In this document: piece by piece, positions 17,843-25,889 of the stretch
How the letters are laid out: every line of letters begins with the position of its first letter
How positions within the stretch are numbered: position 1 is the stretch's first letter
DNA from: Streptomyces endophytica
GTDB lineage: Bacteria; Actinomycetota; Actinomycetes; Streptomycetales; Streptomycetaceae
DNA length: 64,000 nt
Direction: 5' to 3'
Assembly (NCBI RefSeq): GCF_026153355.1
Contig: NZ_CP110636.1
Span: 1,178,001-1,242,000, forward strand
The notes under the pieces: generated by a model
What the model saw: only the letters and a program-made list of their open reading frames with translations
Told to the model about the DNA's origin: nothing
Databases searched by the model: none
Program-made: the position numbers and the translations under genes

Positions 17843-19606
17843 TCAGCTCTTGGGGGCGATCTTGCGGAAGCCGTCCTTCACGTCCGAGAAGACCTTCTCG
17901 AACTTCGTCCAGTTCGCCGCGGGGGCGGCGACGTAGATCGCGTACTCCTTGTCGCCCTCGCGGCCGAAGCCCAGGTCGATCCCGCGGTAGGTGCGGGCCC
18001 GGCCGCCGAACGTGAACTCCCAGATGGCCGCGGGATCGCCCTGGAACACCGTGTCCTGCATGCGCAGCCGGGTGTACACCGGGTACAGCTTCCGGAAGTC
18101 GGACTCGACGTCCTTGAAGTGCTGCACCTGGTCGGCCGAGGAGAAGTCCAGGACGCTGACGGTGATCTGGGCGAGCTCGGCGTCGGAGGCGTAGACGATC
18201 TGCCGGCCGCCGTCCTTGACCTGGCGCCGCCATCCGTCGGGCACCGGGAAGGTCACGCCCACCCCGGACTCGACGGCCTTGTGGTAGCCGGCCGGGAGGG
18301 GCGGCGGCGGTCCGATGCTGCTGCTCGGCACACCCGGCAGCACGGGCACGCCCTTGTCGCTCGTCGCCTTGTCGCCCGTCGCCTTGTTGGCCGAGGCGGG
18401 ATCCTCATGCTGCGTCAGGTACCAGGCCGCTCCCGCGCCGCCGCCGACGACCAGCGCCCCGGCGACACTCAGGGCCACGCCCCGGCCGCCCCGCCGCTTA
18501 CGGGACGCGGCGGCGCCGGCCGGTACGCCCTTACGGCCGCCGAGGCCGCCGTCGGGGAGGGCCACCCGGCCCGTGACGCCGCCGTCGACGGCCAGGCCCG
18601 TGCCGGTGCCGGTGGTTGCTCCTGTGCGGGCCGGAGCGGCCGGTACGCCGCCCGTGTGCGGCACCGCGCGGGTCGTCGCCTCCGAGTGCTCGTCCGGTCT
18701 GATCGGTTCCTCGCCGGCCGACCCGGGGGCCAGCGGCGGCCAGCCGAGCAGCGCGGTCTCCGCGTCGCTCTCGGCGGCCCGCAGCGCCTGTTCGACGACG
18801 TCGACGGTGGGCCGGTCCTCCGGTTCCTTGGCGAGCAGCGCCTCGACGAGCGGGGTGAGCGGCCCGGCGTTGCGCGGCGGTTCGAGCGGGTCCATGGCGA
18901 TCGCGTAGGCCGTCTCGACCGCGGTGTTCTTACGGAACGGGGGCCGTCCCTCGACGGCCTGATAGAGCGTCGCGCCCAGTGCCCACAGATCGGAGGCGGG
19001 GCCCGGGGTGCCGCCCTTGACGCGCTCCGGCGCCAAGTAGTCGATGGAGCCCACCAGCTCGCCGGTCTTGGTGAGGGTGGACGTGCCGGAGGCGACCGCG
19101 ATGCCGAAGTCGGTGAGCACGACCCGGCCGTCCTCGCCGAGCAGCACGTTGCCGGGCTTGACGTCGCGGTGCAGCACACCGGCGGAGTGCGCGGCCCGCA
19201 GTGCCGCGATCATGCCGCGGCCGATCCGGGCGGCCTCGCGCGGGGTGACCGAACCACCGGTCCGCGTGGCCTCTTTGATGGCGTCTCCGAGCGTCGTGGA
19301 GGGGACGTACTCCATGACGATGCAGGGCAGCCCGGCGTCGTCCACGACGTCGTGGACGCCCACGACGTTGGGGTGGTTGATGCGCGCCGCGGCCTGCGCC
19401 TCACGGGTGGTGCGTTCATGGCGGGTCGCCAGTTCGTCCGCCTCAAGCTGCGGCGACACGTGCAGGCGCTTGACGGCGACCTGACGCCCGAGGAGTTCGT
19501 CCCGGGCCCGCCAGACGGTGCCCATCCCGCCCTGGCCTATCCGTTCAACCAGGCGATATCGCCCGGCGACCAGTCGCCCCTCGTCCACCGACGCCGCCTC
19601 CGTCAC
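17843..19606 (-). CDS. PknB-like Ser/Thr protein kinase, transmembrane
   Basis: A 587-residue Hanks-type kinase. The kinase domain (about 14-275) has GQGGMGTVW (Gly-loop), VAVKRL (catalytic Lys), VLHRDVKPGNVLL (HRD), DFGIAV and APERVKG. A Pro/Ala-rich linker leads to one membrane helix (ALSVAGALVVGGGAGAAWYL, about 375-395) and an extracellular domain of about 170 residues starting YHKAVESGVGVTFPVPDGW. There are no PASTA repeats, so the sensed signal is not obviously muropeptide. The GTG at 19606 is chosen because GGAGGGG precedes it and the product starts directly at the family N-terminus (VTEAASVDEGRLVAGRY). A divergent PspC gene starts 250 bp away. Confidence 0.92.
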   Translation of the reverse strand: MTEAASVDEGRLVAGRYRLVERIGQGGMGTVWRARDELLGRQVAVKRLHVSPQLEADELATRHERTTREAQAAARINHPNVVGVHDVVDDAGLPCIVMEYVPSTTLGDAIKEATRTGGSVTPREAARIGRGMIAALRAAHSAGVLHRDVKPGNVLLGEDGRVVLTDFGIAVASGTSTLTKTGELVGSIDYLAPERVKGGTPGPASDLWALGATLYQAVEGRPPFRKNTAVETAYAIAMDPLEPPRNAGPLTPLVEALLAKEPEDRPTVDVVEQALRAAESDAETALLGWPPLAPGSAGEEPIRPDEHSEATTRAVPHTGGVPAAPARTGATTGTGTGLAVDGGVTGRVALPDGGLGGRKGVPAGAAASRKRRGGRGVALSVAGALVVGGGAGAAWYLTQHEDPASANKATGDKATSDKGVPVLPGVPSSSIGPPPPLPAGYHKAVESGVGVTFPVPDGWRRQVKDGGRQIVYASDAELAQITVSVLDFSSADQVQHFKDVESDFRKLYPVYTRLRMQDTVFQGDPAAIWEFTFGGRARTYRGIDLGFGREGDKEYAIYVAAPAANWTKFEKVFSDVKDGFRKIAPKS

Positions 19607-19855
19607 CGCACGCCCCTCCGGAAACCCGTACGTATCCGAGGCGCAACGATAGTCTCCGGCGGCGGCGGTCAGCCCCCGGCCCACCGCTGGCAGGTTCGGG
19701 TCCGCCGGTCCGGGCGGAACCGCGTGGCATATGCCCGTCGGCGGGGGATTTCCGCACGGCCCTGAGAAGTGTCGGGGGTGCCGGCGGCGGATCTCAGGGA
19801 TCTGCCAGGGTTTCCACGGATGCCGCGGCCGCGTTGATCTTGTCACCATGGGTCC

Positions 19856-21403
19856 ATGAACGAAGCAGCCCCCGTCGCGGAGCCGGCGCCGTCCGACCCC
19901 GCCGGCCCCACCCCACCGCATCCGCCGCTGCGCCGCAGCCGGCGGCACAAGGTCGTCGCCGGGGTGTGCGGCGGGCTGGGCCGGCAGTGGGACCTCGACC
20001 CGGTCATCTTCCGGATCGTGCTGGCCGTGCTCTCCGTCGGCGGCGTGGGCCTGATCCTCTACGGCTTCGCCTGGCTGGCGATCCCCCTCGACGGCGAGGA
20101 GGAGAACGAGGGCCGCAGGCTGCTGTCCGGCCGCGTCGAGGGGTCCGCACTGACCGCCCTGCTCTTCGCGCTGGTCGGCTGCGGACTGTTCCTGACCACG
20201 CTCGCCAAGGGCAGCATGATGTCCTTCGCCATCATGTTGCTGCTGGCGGTGGGCGGTTCGGCGTACTGGTCGCGGCGGCGCCGGCAGGCGGAGGCCCGGG
20301 GCCCGGAGTCGATGGACGCCGCCACGGCCCAGGCGGTCGCCGACGCCCCGCCGGAGACCAAGGCGCCGCCGGTGCCCACCAGCCCCTCCTGGTGGCGCGA
20401 TCCGCGCTCGCGGGACGCGGCCGGCGGGGGCTATCTCTGGGGCCCGGAGACCACCCCGCTCCCCCTGGACCTCACCTACCGCTTCACCCATGGCGCGGAC
20501 GCGGCCACCGCTTCCGGTCGGGGCGCCTGGTCCGGCGCCGGCCGGCCGCCGGGACCGCCCGTCCCGGCGGGCGGCGCCCACCCCGTCGGCGGCCCGCGCA
20601 GGAACCGGCGCCCCGGGCGTCCGATAGGCGGCCGGACCTTCCTGCTCGCCCTGTTCGGCGGGGCCGGCACCGCCCTCGCCGTCGCCCGGCACACCACCTT
20701 CGTGCCGTCCGTCCAGGCGGGCCTGGCCGCCGCGCTGGTCGTCTTCGGCCTGGGGCTGGTCCTCAGCGCCTGGTTCGGCCGGACCGGCGGCGGCACGGTC
20801 TTCCTGATGGTGCTGACGGCCCTGATGCTGGCCGGCGTGACGGTGCTGCCGCGCACCTTCACGGCCGACTGGCAGAACCGCAGCTGGACCCCGACCACCG
20901 TCGCCGCCGTACTGCCGCACTACGCACTCGGCTCCGGCTCGGGCGAGTTGGACCTCAGCGAGTTGCCCCTCAAGGGCGGCCGTACGGTCCACACCCGCGC
21001 CGAGGTGGGCGCCGGCCGCCTCCTGGTGACCCTGCCCCCGGGCGTCACCACCCAGCTGCACATATCGGTCGGCCTGGGTGACATCCGGCTGCCCGGCGAA
21101 GCGGCCGAGCACGTGGAGCTGCTGGCGGGCGGTCAGGACAAGACGATCACGGTGCCCGCCGACGGCCTGAAGAAGGGCGAGAAGCCGCACGGCGTGCTCG
21201 ACCTGGACCTCAGCGTCGGCGCCGGCCAGGTCGACATCCAGCGCGCCATGGCGGTCCCGGCGCCGATTCCGTCGACGTCCGCCTCGTCGACGCCCGTGCC
21301 GCCGGCCACCGCGTCCCCGTCGGCCACCACGCCCACGGCGCCCGCCGCCCCGCGACCGGCCGCGGCAACGGCCGCCCCGACCCGCCAGGGAGCCCCCCAG
21401 TGA
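19856..21403 (+). CDS. PspC domain-containing membrane protein
   Basis: A 515-residue protein. The PspC domain (about 24-82) starts LRRSRRHKVVAGVCGGLG and is followed by membrane helices at about 55-75, 95-130 and 255-330. The C-terminal part (about 345-460) resembles the beta-stranded LiaF/YvqF or DUF4097-type domain (GSGELDLSELPLKG, VGLGDIRLPG). The extreme C-terminus is a Pro/Ala/Thr tail. LiaF-like proteins inhibit LiaS-type kinases, and a PspC/LuxR two-component pair is coded 2 kb away, so a regulatory role toward it is a reasonable inference. No ribosome site precedes the ATG at 19856; the transcript may be leaderless. The next gene overlaps by 4 bp (ATGA). Confidence 0.87.
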   Translation: MNEAAPVAEPAPSDPAGPTPPHPPLRRSRRHKVVAGVCGGLGRQWDLDPVIFRIVLAVLSVGGVGLILYGFAWLAIPLDGEEENEGRRLLSGRVEGSALTALLFALVGCGLFLTTLAKGSMMSFAIMLLLAVGGSAYWSRRRRQAEARGPESMDAATAQAVADAPPETKAPPVPTSPSWWRDPRSRDAAGGGYLWGPETTPLPLDLTYRFTHGADAATASGRGAWSGAGRPPGPPVPAGGAHPVGGPRRNRRPGRPIGGRTFLLALFGGAGTALAVARHTTFVPSVQAGLAAALVVFGLGLVLSAWFGRTGGGTVFLMVLTALMLAGVTVLPRTFTADWQNRSWTPTTVAAVLPHYALGSGSGELDLSELPLKGGRTVHTRAEVGAGRLLVTLPPGVTTQLHISVGLGDIRLPGEAAEHVELLAGGQDKTITVPADGLKKGEKPHGVLDLDLSVGAGQVDIQRAMAVPAPIPSTSASSTPVPPATASPSATTPTAPAAPRPAAATAAPTRQGAPQ

Positions 21404-21714
21404 AGCGCCACCCCTTCGAACCGGCCCGTCTGATCACCGGAGTCACCGCCCTCACCCTGGGCACGGGCTACGGCCTCGACGCCCTGGGCGTCTGGGAGGC
21501 GCCCGGTCCCTTGCTGCTCCTGGCGCTCCCCGCCGGCCTCCTCCTCTCCGGCATCACCGCCGCCGTCTGGTCCACGACCCGCCGCCACCACGCCGACCGC
21601 ACAGACCACACCGACCACGCCGACCACCCTGACCGCACCGACCACCCTGACCGCACCAACCGCACCGACCGCACCGACCGCACCGAGGAGGGGCCCACGA
21701 CCCAGCACCCATGA
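21400..21714 (+). CDS. Small membrane protein with His/Asp/Thr-rich tail
   Basis: A 104-residue protein translationally coupled to the PspC gene (ATGA overlap). Residues 10-60 form two membrane helices (ITGVTALTLGTGYGLDALG and LLLLALPAGLLLSGITAAVW). The C-terminal 40 residues are a repeat of THD, ADH and RTD units, coded by a degenerate 9-15-bp DNA repeat at about 21592-21684. The tail could bind metal but more likely is slippage-derived low complexity. Coupling implies it works with the PspC protein; otherwise the function is unknown. Confidence 0.7.
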   Translation: MKRHPFEPARLITGVTALTLGTGYGLDALGVWEAPGPLLLLALPAGLLLSGITAAVWSTTRRHHADRTDHTDHADHPDRTDHPDRTNRTDRTDRTEEGPTTQHP

Positions 21715-21738
21715 CTCCCCGGGGCCCAAAGGGCGTCC

Positions 21739-22284
21739 CTAGCCAAACAGCTGCGCGCCGTGCCGTTTGCGGCGGTTGGCGAGGGCCGCGTCGAGGGAGA
21801 AGCGCGGCGTACCGGCCAGCACGAGCGGCAGCCAGGCGATCAAGTAGGCGAGGTCGTTGCCGTAGTAGTACGGCGTGGTCGCCCAGCTCACGGTGAGCCA
21901 CAGCGTCAGCGAGATCAGCGCGCCGCCGAACGCCGCGAGCCGGCCGAGCAGTCCGACCAGCGTCCCCAGCCCGACCGCCAGCTCGCCCGCCGCGATGGCG
22001 TAACCGAAGCCCACCGGGCTCTTCTGTGCCAGGTCGACGAGTTGCGGCAGCGCCGCCGCGTCATGGACCTGACGCAGCATGTCCCCGAGCGAACCGGCCC
22101 CGCCGGCCGCCAGGAAGGCCGGGTCGGTCAGCTTGTCGATCCCCGCGTAGAGGAAGGTGGCACCCAGGAAGAGGCGCAGCGGGAGCAGCGCGTGGCGCCC
22201 CAGTTGTCCGCGCAGTCCGGTGCCGGGCCCGTCGGCGCCCGAGCTCGCCAAGTCGGCACCGATCGTGCGATTCGCGTGAACCAT
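21739..22284 (-). CDS. DoxX family membrane protein
   Basis: A 181-residue DoxX-family protein with four membrane helices. The family signature is visible at LRLFLGATFLYAGIDKLTDP (about 36-55), with GELAVGLGTLVGLLGRLAA and the C-terminal AYLIAWLPLVLAG. DoxX proteins are quinone- or thiol-linked membrane subunits; in mycobacteria one joins superoxide dismutase and SseA in an oxidative-stress complex. No such partner is adjacent here. It is convergent with the small membrane protein gene (24-bp gap). The long upstream region (to 22639) carries an unusual 13-bp iteron. Confidence 0.9.
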   Translation of the reverse strand: MVHANRTIGADLASSGADGPGTGLRGQLGRHALLPLRLFLGATFLYAGIDKLTDPAFLAAGGAGSLGDMLRQVHDAAALPQLVDLAQKSPVGFGYAIAAGELAVGLGTLVGLLGRLAAFGGALISLTLWLTVSWATTPYYYGNDLAYLIAWLPLVLAGTPRFSLDAALANRRKRHGAQLFG

Positions 22285-22484
22285 GACGTCCGCCTCTCCG
22301 TTGCCACCGGGAGCGACGATTGTGCCCGCGCCCGCGCCTCAGAGAGAGGTACGTACGCACCTGCGCAAGAGGTTCAACGGACCGATGCACTTCCGGCGAC
22401 TGCTGCACACAGAATCGACACCCGGCGGGCCGGGTTCGGCGGAACCCACTCCCGACGAGGGGAGACCGAAACCACCGCACGCTT

Positions 22485-22523
22485 CACGTGGAGTCCGCAC
22501 GTGGACTCCTCACGTGGAGCGTT
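22485..22523. repeat. Three 13-bp CACGTGGA iterons
   Basis: CACGTGGAGTCCG, CACGTGGACTCCT and CACGTGGAGCGTT follow one another at 22485, 22498 and 22511, exactly 13 bp apart. GAGTCC-GCACGT-GGACTC is also a palindrome inside the array. It lies 200-230 bp upstream of the DoxX start, in a 355-bp gene-free stretch (22285-22639) that otherwise shows only the repeats at 22591. It looks like a multi-site operator. Confidence 0.65.
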
Positions 22524-22590
22524 CACAGGGAGTTGAGCCCGGCAGCACGCGCCCTGCCACTACTCTCGCCCGGGCACTCAGTCCCCACCC

Positions 22591-22650
22591 CGTAATCGCT
22601 CAGCCCCCCACCGTGATCGCTCAGCCCCCCCGTGATCGCTCAGTCCACCA
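22591..22650. repeat. Tandem copies of a gene 3' end (with stop codon)
   Basis: CGTAATCGCTCAGCCCCCC, CGTGATCGCTCAGCCCCCC and CGTGATCGCTCAGTCC start at 22591, 22612 and 22631 (19-21-bp spacing). The last copy contains the stop codon of the minus-strand gene ending at 22640. The unit has thus been copied from the gene end outward. Confidence 0.75.
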
Positions 22651-23941
22651 CGTCGATCGGAAAGGCCGCCGTCTCGACCCCCGCCGCCGTGACGACCCGG
22701 ACCTCCACCCGGCCCGGTTCGACATCGACCGGGACCGGGACGGTGAGCACGCCGTCCGTGGGATTGGCGAAGCCGCCGGCCACCGGGACCAGCGGTACCG
22801 GGACGTGGACCGCGCCGATCCGTACGACGGTGCGGGCCAGCCGGTCGGGCGTGGTGGCCCCCGGGGGGACGAAACCGGCGCCGCGGATCTCGATGTCGTC
22901 GCCGGTGCGGACCGGCGCCGCGAGGTCACCCATTTCGCGCGCGCGGACCACCGAGAGGATCACCGGGCGGCCGCCGGTCACCAGCTTCCCGGCGAGGTAC
23001 GCCGTCCCGGAGACGCCCGCCAGGGCCACCAACCCCCACGGCAGTCGCGGCGGTTGACCCGGCTGCCCGGCCAGCCGGACCAGGGCGAACGCCAGCACCG
23101 CGGCGTTGACCAGGACGTACTGCACGTCCAGGAAGCTGCCGCGCCCGGCGTCGTCCGTCAGCAGATCGGCGCCCCGCGGCCGCTCCGCGGGCACCTTCTG
23201 CAGCCATCCGGTCCGCACCCGCACGGCCACCAGCCCGTACGCCAGCACCGCCACCCCGCAGACGAGGCCGAGCAGCCCCAGCGCCGTACCGGAGTGCGCG
23301 AGCGCCAGGCCGCCGAGCAGGCGGTGCCGCTCGTCGGGGGCGGACGCGATCGCCAGCCGGACGGCCATGATCAGCACGGCGTACAGCACCACGGCCGCCC
23401 AGGCCGCGGCGACCGTCCGCGAGGTGGACAGCCGGCCGTCCTCCCCGATCAGCGGCGCCAGCGCACCGCCGTGCGACCGGTGCAGCCAGGCCGCCGCGGT
23501 CAGGCCCAGCGCCAGCAGGACGGCCGCGAGCAGCCCGGCCGTACGGAACGCCGTCCAGCCGGCGCCGATCGCGGTCAGCGCCTCGCCGACCAGCAGGGCC
23601 ACCACCGCGCCCCAGACCACCAGCAGGGTGCGCCACCGCACGGCGTTCAGCCAGGCGACGCCCTCGGCGGCGCCGCGCCTGGCCAGCTCCCGGGCCGACA
23701 GGGTCAGTTCGTCGGAGACCCACTGGCGGGCGGCGCCGGCCGAGTGCGCGAGCCCGGCCGGGACGCCGCGCCCGGCGGCGAAGTCCTCGCGCAGCGCGAC
23801 GAACGCGGCGACCGCCTGCCGGTGGCCCGCCCGGGCGCCGTGCGGGCACCGTCCGCACCGGCACTCATCACCGTCGGCGCGCTCCGCGCCGCCCTCCGGC
23901 TCGCCCGTTCCGGCCATGCTGGCCGCCGTATCAACCGACAC
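22640..23941 (-). CDS. Integral membrane protein with C-terminal TIG-like domain
   Basis: A 433-residue protein. It begins with an acidic stretch and a CRCGRC cluster (Cys27, 29, 32; possibly metal-binding). About eight membrane helices run from residue 95 to 335. The C-terminal 100 residues (DDIEIRGAGFVPPGATTPDRL...) look like a beta-sandwich of the IPT/TIG type, with IRGAGF as its first strand. No enzyme motif is visible. The GTG at 23941 opens the longest frame and has only a weak site (GGGACGG); an ATG at 23917 is an alternative. It is divergent from the proline-rich gene at 24270, with repeats in the shared region. Function unknown. Confidence 0.72.
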   Translation of the reverse strand: MSVDTAASMAGTGEPEGGAERADGDECRCGRCPHGARAGHRQAVAAFVALREDFAAGRGVPAGLAHSAGAARQWVSDELTLSARELARRGAAEGVAWLNAVRWRTLLVVWGAVVALLVGEALTAIGAGWTAFRTAGLLAAVLLALGLTAAAWLHRSHGGALAPLIGEDGRLSTSRTVAAAWAAVVLYAVLIMAVRLAIASAPDERHRLLGGLALAHSGTALGLLGLVCGVAVLAYGLVAVRVRTGWLQKVPAERPRGADLLTDDAGRGSFLDVQYVLVNAAVLAFALVRLAGQPGQPPRLPWGLVALAGVSGTAYLAGKLVTGGRPVILSVVRAREMGDLAAPVRTGDDIEIRGAGFVPPGATTPDRLARTVVRIGAVHVPVPLVPVAGGFANPTDGVLTVPVPVDVEPGRVEVRVVTAAGVETAAFPIDVVD

Positions 23942-24053
23942 GTCCGTTACCGTCCCGCCACCGCTGCGATCAACTCGTCCTGTGTAAAGGCGAATTGTGC
24001 CTCAAAAGGCGGCGGCGGCGAGCAACCGTCCAGCTGGTGACGGGTGGTACCGG

Positions 24054-24130
24054 CATCGCCACGTTGACGCCGCATCGCGCACGCGGACGCGTGGCATCGA
24101 TACGTTGACGCGACATCGGTACGTCGACAC
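24054..24130. repeat. CATCG-NN-ACGTTGACGC iterons in divergent promoter region
   Basis: Units starting CATCG occur at 24054, 24073, 24095 and 24114. The best two read CATCGCCACGTTGACGC and CATCGATACGTTGACGC, and the fourth CATCGGTACGTCGACAC. Spacing is 19, 22 and 19 bp. The array lies between two divergent genes (23941 and 24270; 328 bp without a gene) and TTGACG resembles a -35. Confidence 0.55.
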
Positions 24131-24269
24131 AACCGCGGCGGCGGGACAGCGTCCCGGCCTCCCGCACATCCGCTCGGCGGCCGACCGCGCAAACCGGGCG
24201 CTTCCCCTATTCGGGCGAACCGTGGCACGGTGACGGCTGAGCCGTCCGCCCGCTGCGCAAGCTCTCGCC

Positions 24270-24989
24270 GTGTCCCAAATACACGAATCCGCACCACCGC
24301 ACCCCCACCACGCACCACGCCACAGACCGGGCCGCCCCACGCCCAGGCGGGCGGGCTGTCTGGCCGCCGCGGCCACCGTCCTGCTGACGGGGATGGTGGC
24401 GCTGTTCGCCGCCGCGGCGCCGGTGAGTGCCGGTGAACCGGCCGCGGCCGGCGGGCGCATGGCCGTCCAGGGCCGGTACGCGAACGGGTTCGGCCGCCCG
24501 GCCGCCGGCGACAACTGCGCCTTCGCCGGGACCACACCGCCCGTGGACGTACCGACCGGCTTTCCCATGCCCCGCGGCTGGCACTTCCCCTGCACCAGGA
24601 CCACGCGCCCGCCCGCTCCGTCCCAGCCACCGGCGCCGCGCCCGCGCCACCCCAGGCCCGCCCCGCCGCCACCCGCACCCCGGCCGACCCCACCCCCAAC
24701 TCCCCCGCCCCCGCCCCCGCCACCGCCACCACCGCCCCCTCCCCCCTCACCGGCCCCCCGCACCCACGCCCCGGACCCGCCGCCCACACCCCGGCCGGAA
24801 CCCCGCCGCCCCGCCTCGCCCGCGCCCGTGCTGCCCCGCAACTACGCCCGCACGTACCACAAGGCGCACGCCGGGCGCTCGATGGTGACCACGACCCTCC
24901 TGATCACCGCCCCGGCCGTGCTGGCCGGCGCCGCCCTCCGTCCCCGTTCGAGCTCCTCGTCCGGTTCCGCCGGGCGCCGTTCCTCGTAG
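24270..24989 (+). CDS. Secreted or membrane-anchored proline-rich protein
   Basis: A 239-residue protein. A signal-like segment (about 27-53) runs from a basic stretch through AGCLAAAATVLLTGMVALF to APVSAG. A short globular-looking part follows (about 60-110), with two Cys (DNCAFAG, FPCTRT) that could form a disulfide. Residues 112-190 are almost pure Pro/Arg/Ala, with an uninterrupted proline run. A hydrophobic segment (TTTLLITAPAVLAGAAL, about 208-224) may anchor the C-terminus, so the Pro-rich part would span the wall. The GTG at 24270 lacks a clear ribosome site, so the start is tentative. The stop overlaps the ribosome site of the DUF4239 gene, indicating one operon. Confidence 0.62.
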   Translation: MSQIHESAPPHPHHAPRHRPGRPTPRRAGCLAAAATVLLTGMVALFAAAAPVSAGEPAAAGGRMAVQGRYANGFGRPAAGDNCAFAGTTPPVDVPTGFPMPRGWHFPCTRTTRPPAPSQPPAPRPRHPRPAPPPPAPRPTPPPTPPPPPPPPPPPPPPPSPAPRTHAPDPPPTPRPEPRRPASPAPVLPRNYARTYHKAHAGRSMVTTTLLITAPAVLAGAALRPRSSSSSGSAGRRSS

Positions 24990-24998
24990 GAGGTCCCC

Positions 24999-25756
24999 AT
25001 GTCGCAATGGCTGGTGCTGGGCATCGCCATGGCCGCGGTCTGCGGCGTCGTCCTGATCATCACGGTCCTCAAGGAACGCCGGCTCGCCGACGACCACGAC
25101 CCGACCGAAACACCCGATGTGATCGAGTACCTGACGATGATGGTGGGGGTGGTCTACGCGATCGTGCTGGGCCTGGCCATCGCCGGGGTCTGGGAGGCCC
25201 GGAGCGCGGCCGAGGACACCGTGCGGGCCGAGGCACAGGCGCTGCACGAGGTCAGCGCGCGGGCCCGGGCCTATCCCGCTCCGGTACGGGACCGGATCCG
25301 CTCGGACGTGGACGCCTACGCCTCCTACGTCGTCCACAAGGAGTGGCCGGTCATGTCCGACCAGGGCCGACTCACCCAGCGGGGCACGGAACTCCTGACG
25401 AAGGTCCGTGCCGACGTGACCGACTACCACCCGCGCAACGACTTCGAAGGGCAGTCCTACCAGCCGCTGGTCGACCAGATCGCGGTGGCCGACGGGGCCC
25501 GCAACGCCCGGGCGCACGCGGCCGATTCGACGCTGCGGGGGTGGTGTGGTTCGGGCTGATCGCCGGCGGTGCGATCTCCGTGGGCATCATGTTCACCCTG
25601 CAGATCCGGCGGTCCGGCCGGGAGATGCTGATGGCCGGCCTGTTCAGCGCGCTGATCGCCTTCCTGCTGTTCCTGGTCTGGGACTTCGACTCGCCGTTCA
25701 GCCGCGGCATCTCCGCCAGTGCGGACCCGTTCCGGGACCTCTTCCCGCACCTTTGA
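24999..25756 (+). pseudogene. DUF4239 (bestrophin-like) membrane protein, frameshifted
   Basis: About 252 residues if restored, matching the DUF4239 family. Helices lie at about 3-25 and 45-65 (IEYLTMMVGVVYAIVLGLAIAG), a charged central domain at about 70-185, and two C-terminal helices (VVWFGLIAGGAISVGIMFTL, LFSALIAFLLFLVWDFDSP). The DFDSPF end is typical. The frame breaks at the G run 25537-25541; one added G gives TLRGVVWFGL. AGGAGG lies right before the ATG. The bestrophin-like label suggests a channel, but this family has no proven transport activity. It is coupled to the proline-rich gene upstream. Confidence 0.82.
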
Positions 25757-25800
25757 TGGCGCCTCGTACCGCGGCTCGTACGGCGCCACAGACCGTGTGG

Positions 25801-25840
25801 CGTGAGCAGCCGTGAGCAGCCGAGAGCGGCCGTGAGCGGC
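25801..25840. repeat. 10-bp tandem repeat, four units
   Basis: CGTGAGCAGC, CGTGAGCAGC, CGAGAGCGGC and CGTGAGCGGC, head to tail, between the end of the DUF4239 gene and a terminator. Confidence 0.8.
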
Positions 25841-25842
25841 GA

Positions 25843-25875
25843 AGTGGACCCCCGGGCAAGGCCCGGGGGTCCACT
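25843..25875. terminator. Strong bidirectional terminator
   Basis: Perfect 15-bp stem AGTGGACCCCCGGGC / GCCCGGGGGTCCACT with loop AAG, between the convergent DUF4239 and class II aldolase genes. Confidence 0.85.
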
Positions 25876-25889
25876 CGCGCACCGGTCTC

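Noticed and set aside
15687..18233. Open frame extending the response regulator upstream through the kinase gene
   Set aside because: It overlaps the histidine kinase and Ser/Thr kinase genes in another frame and has no homology.
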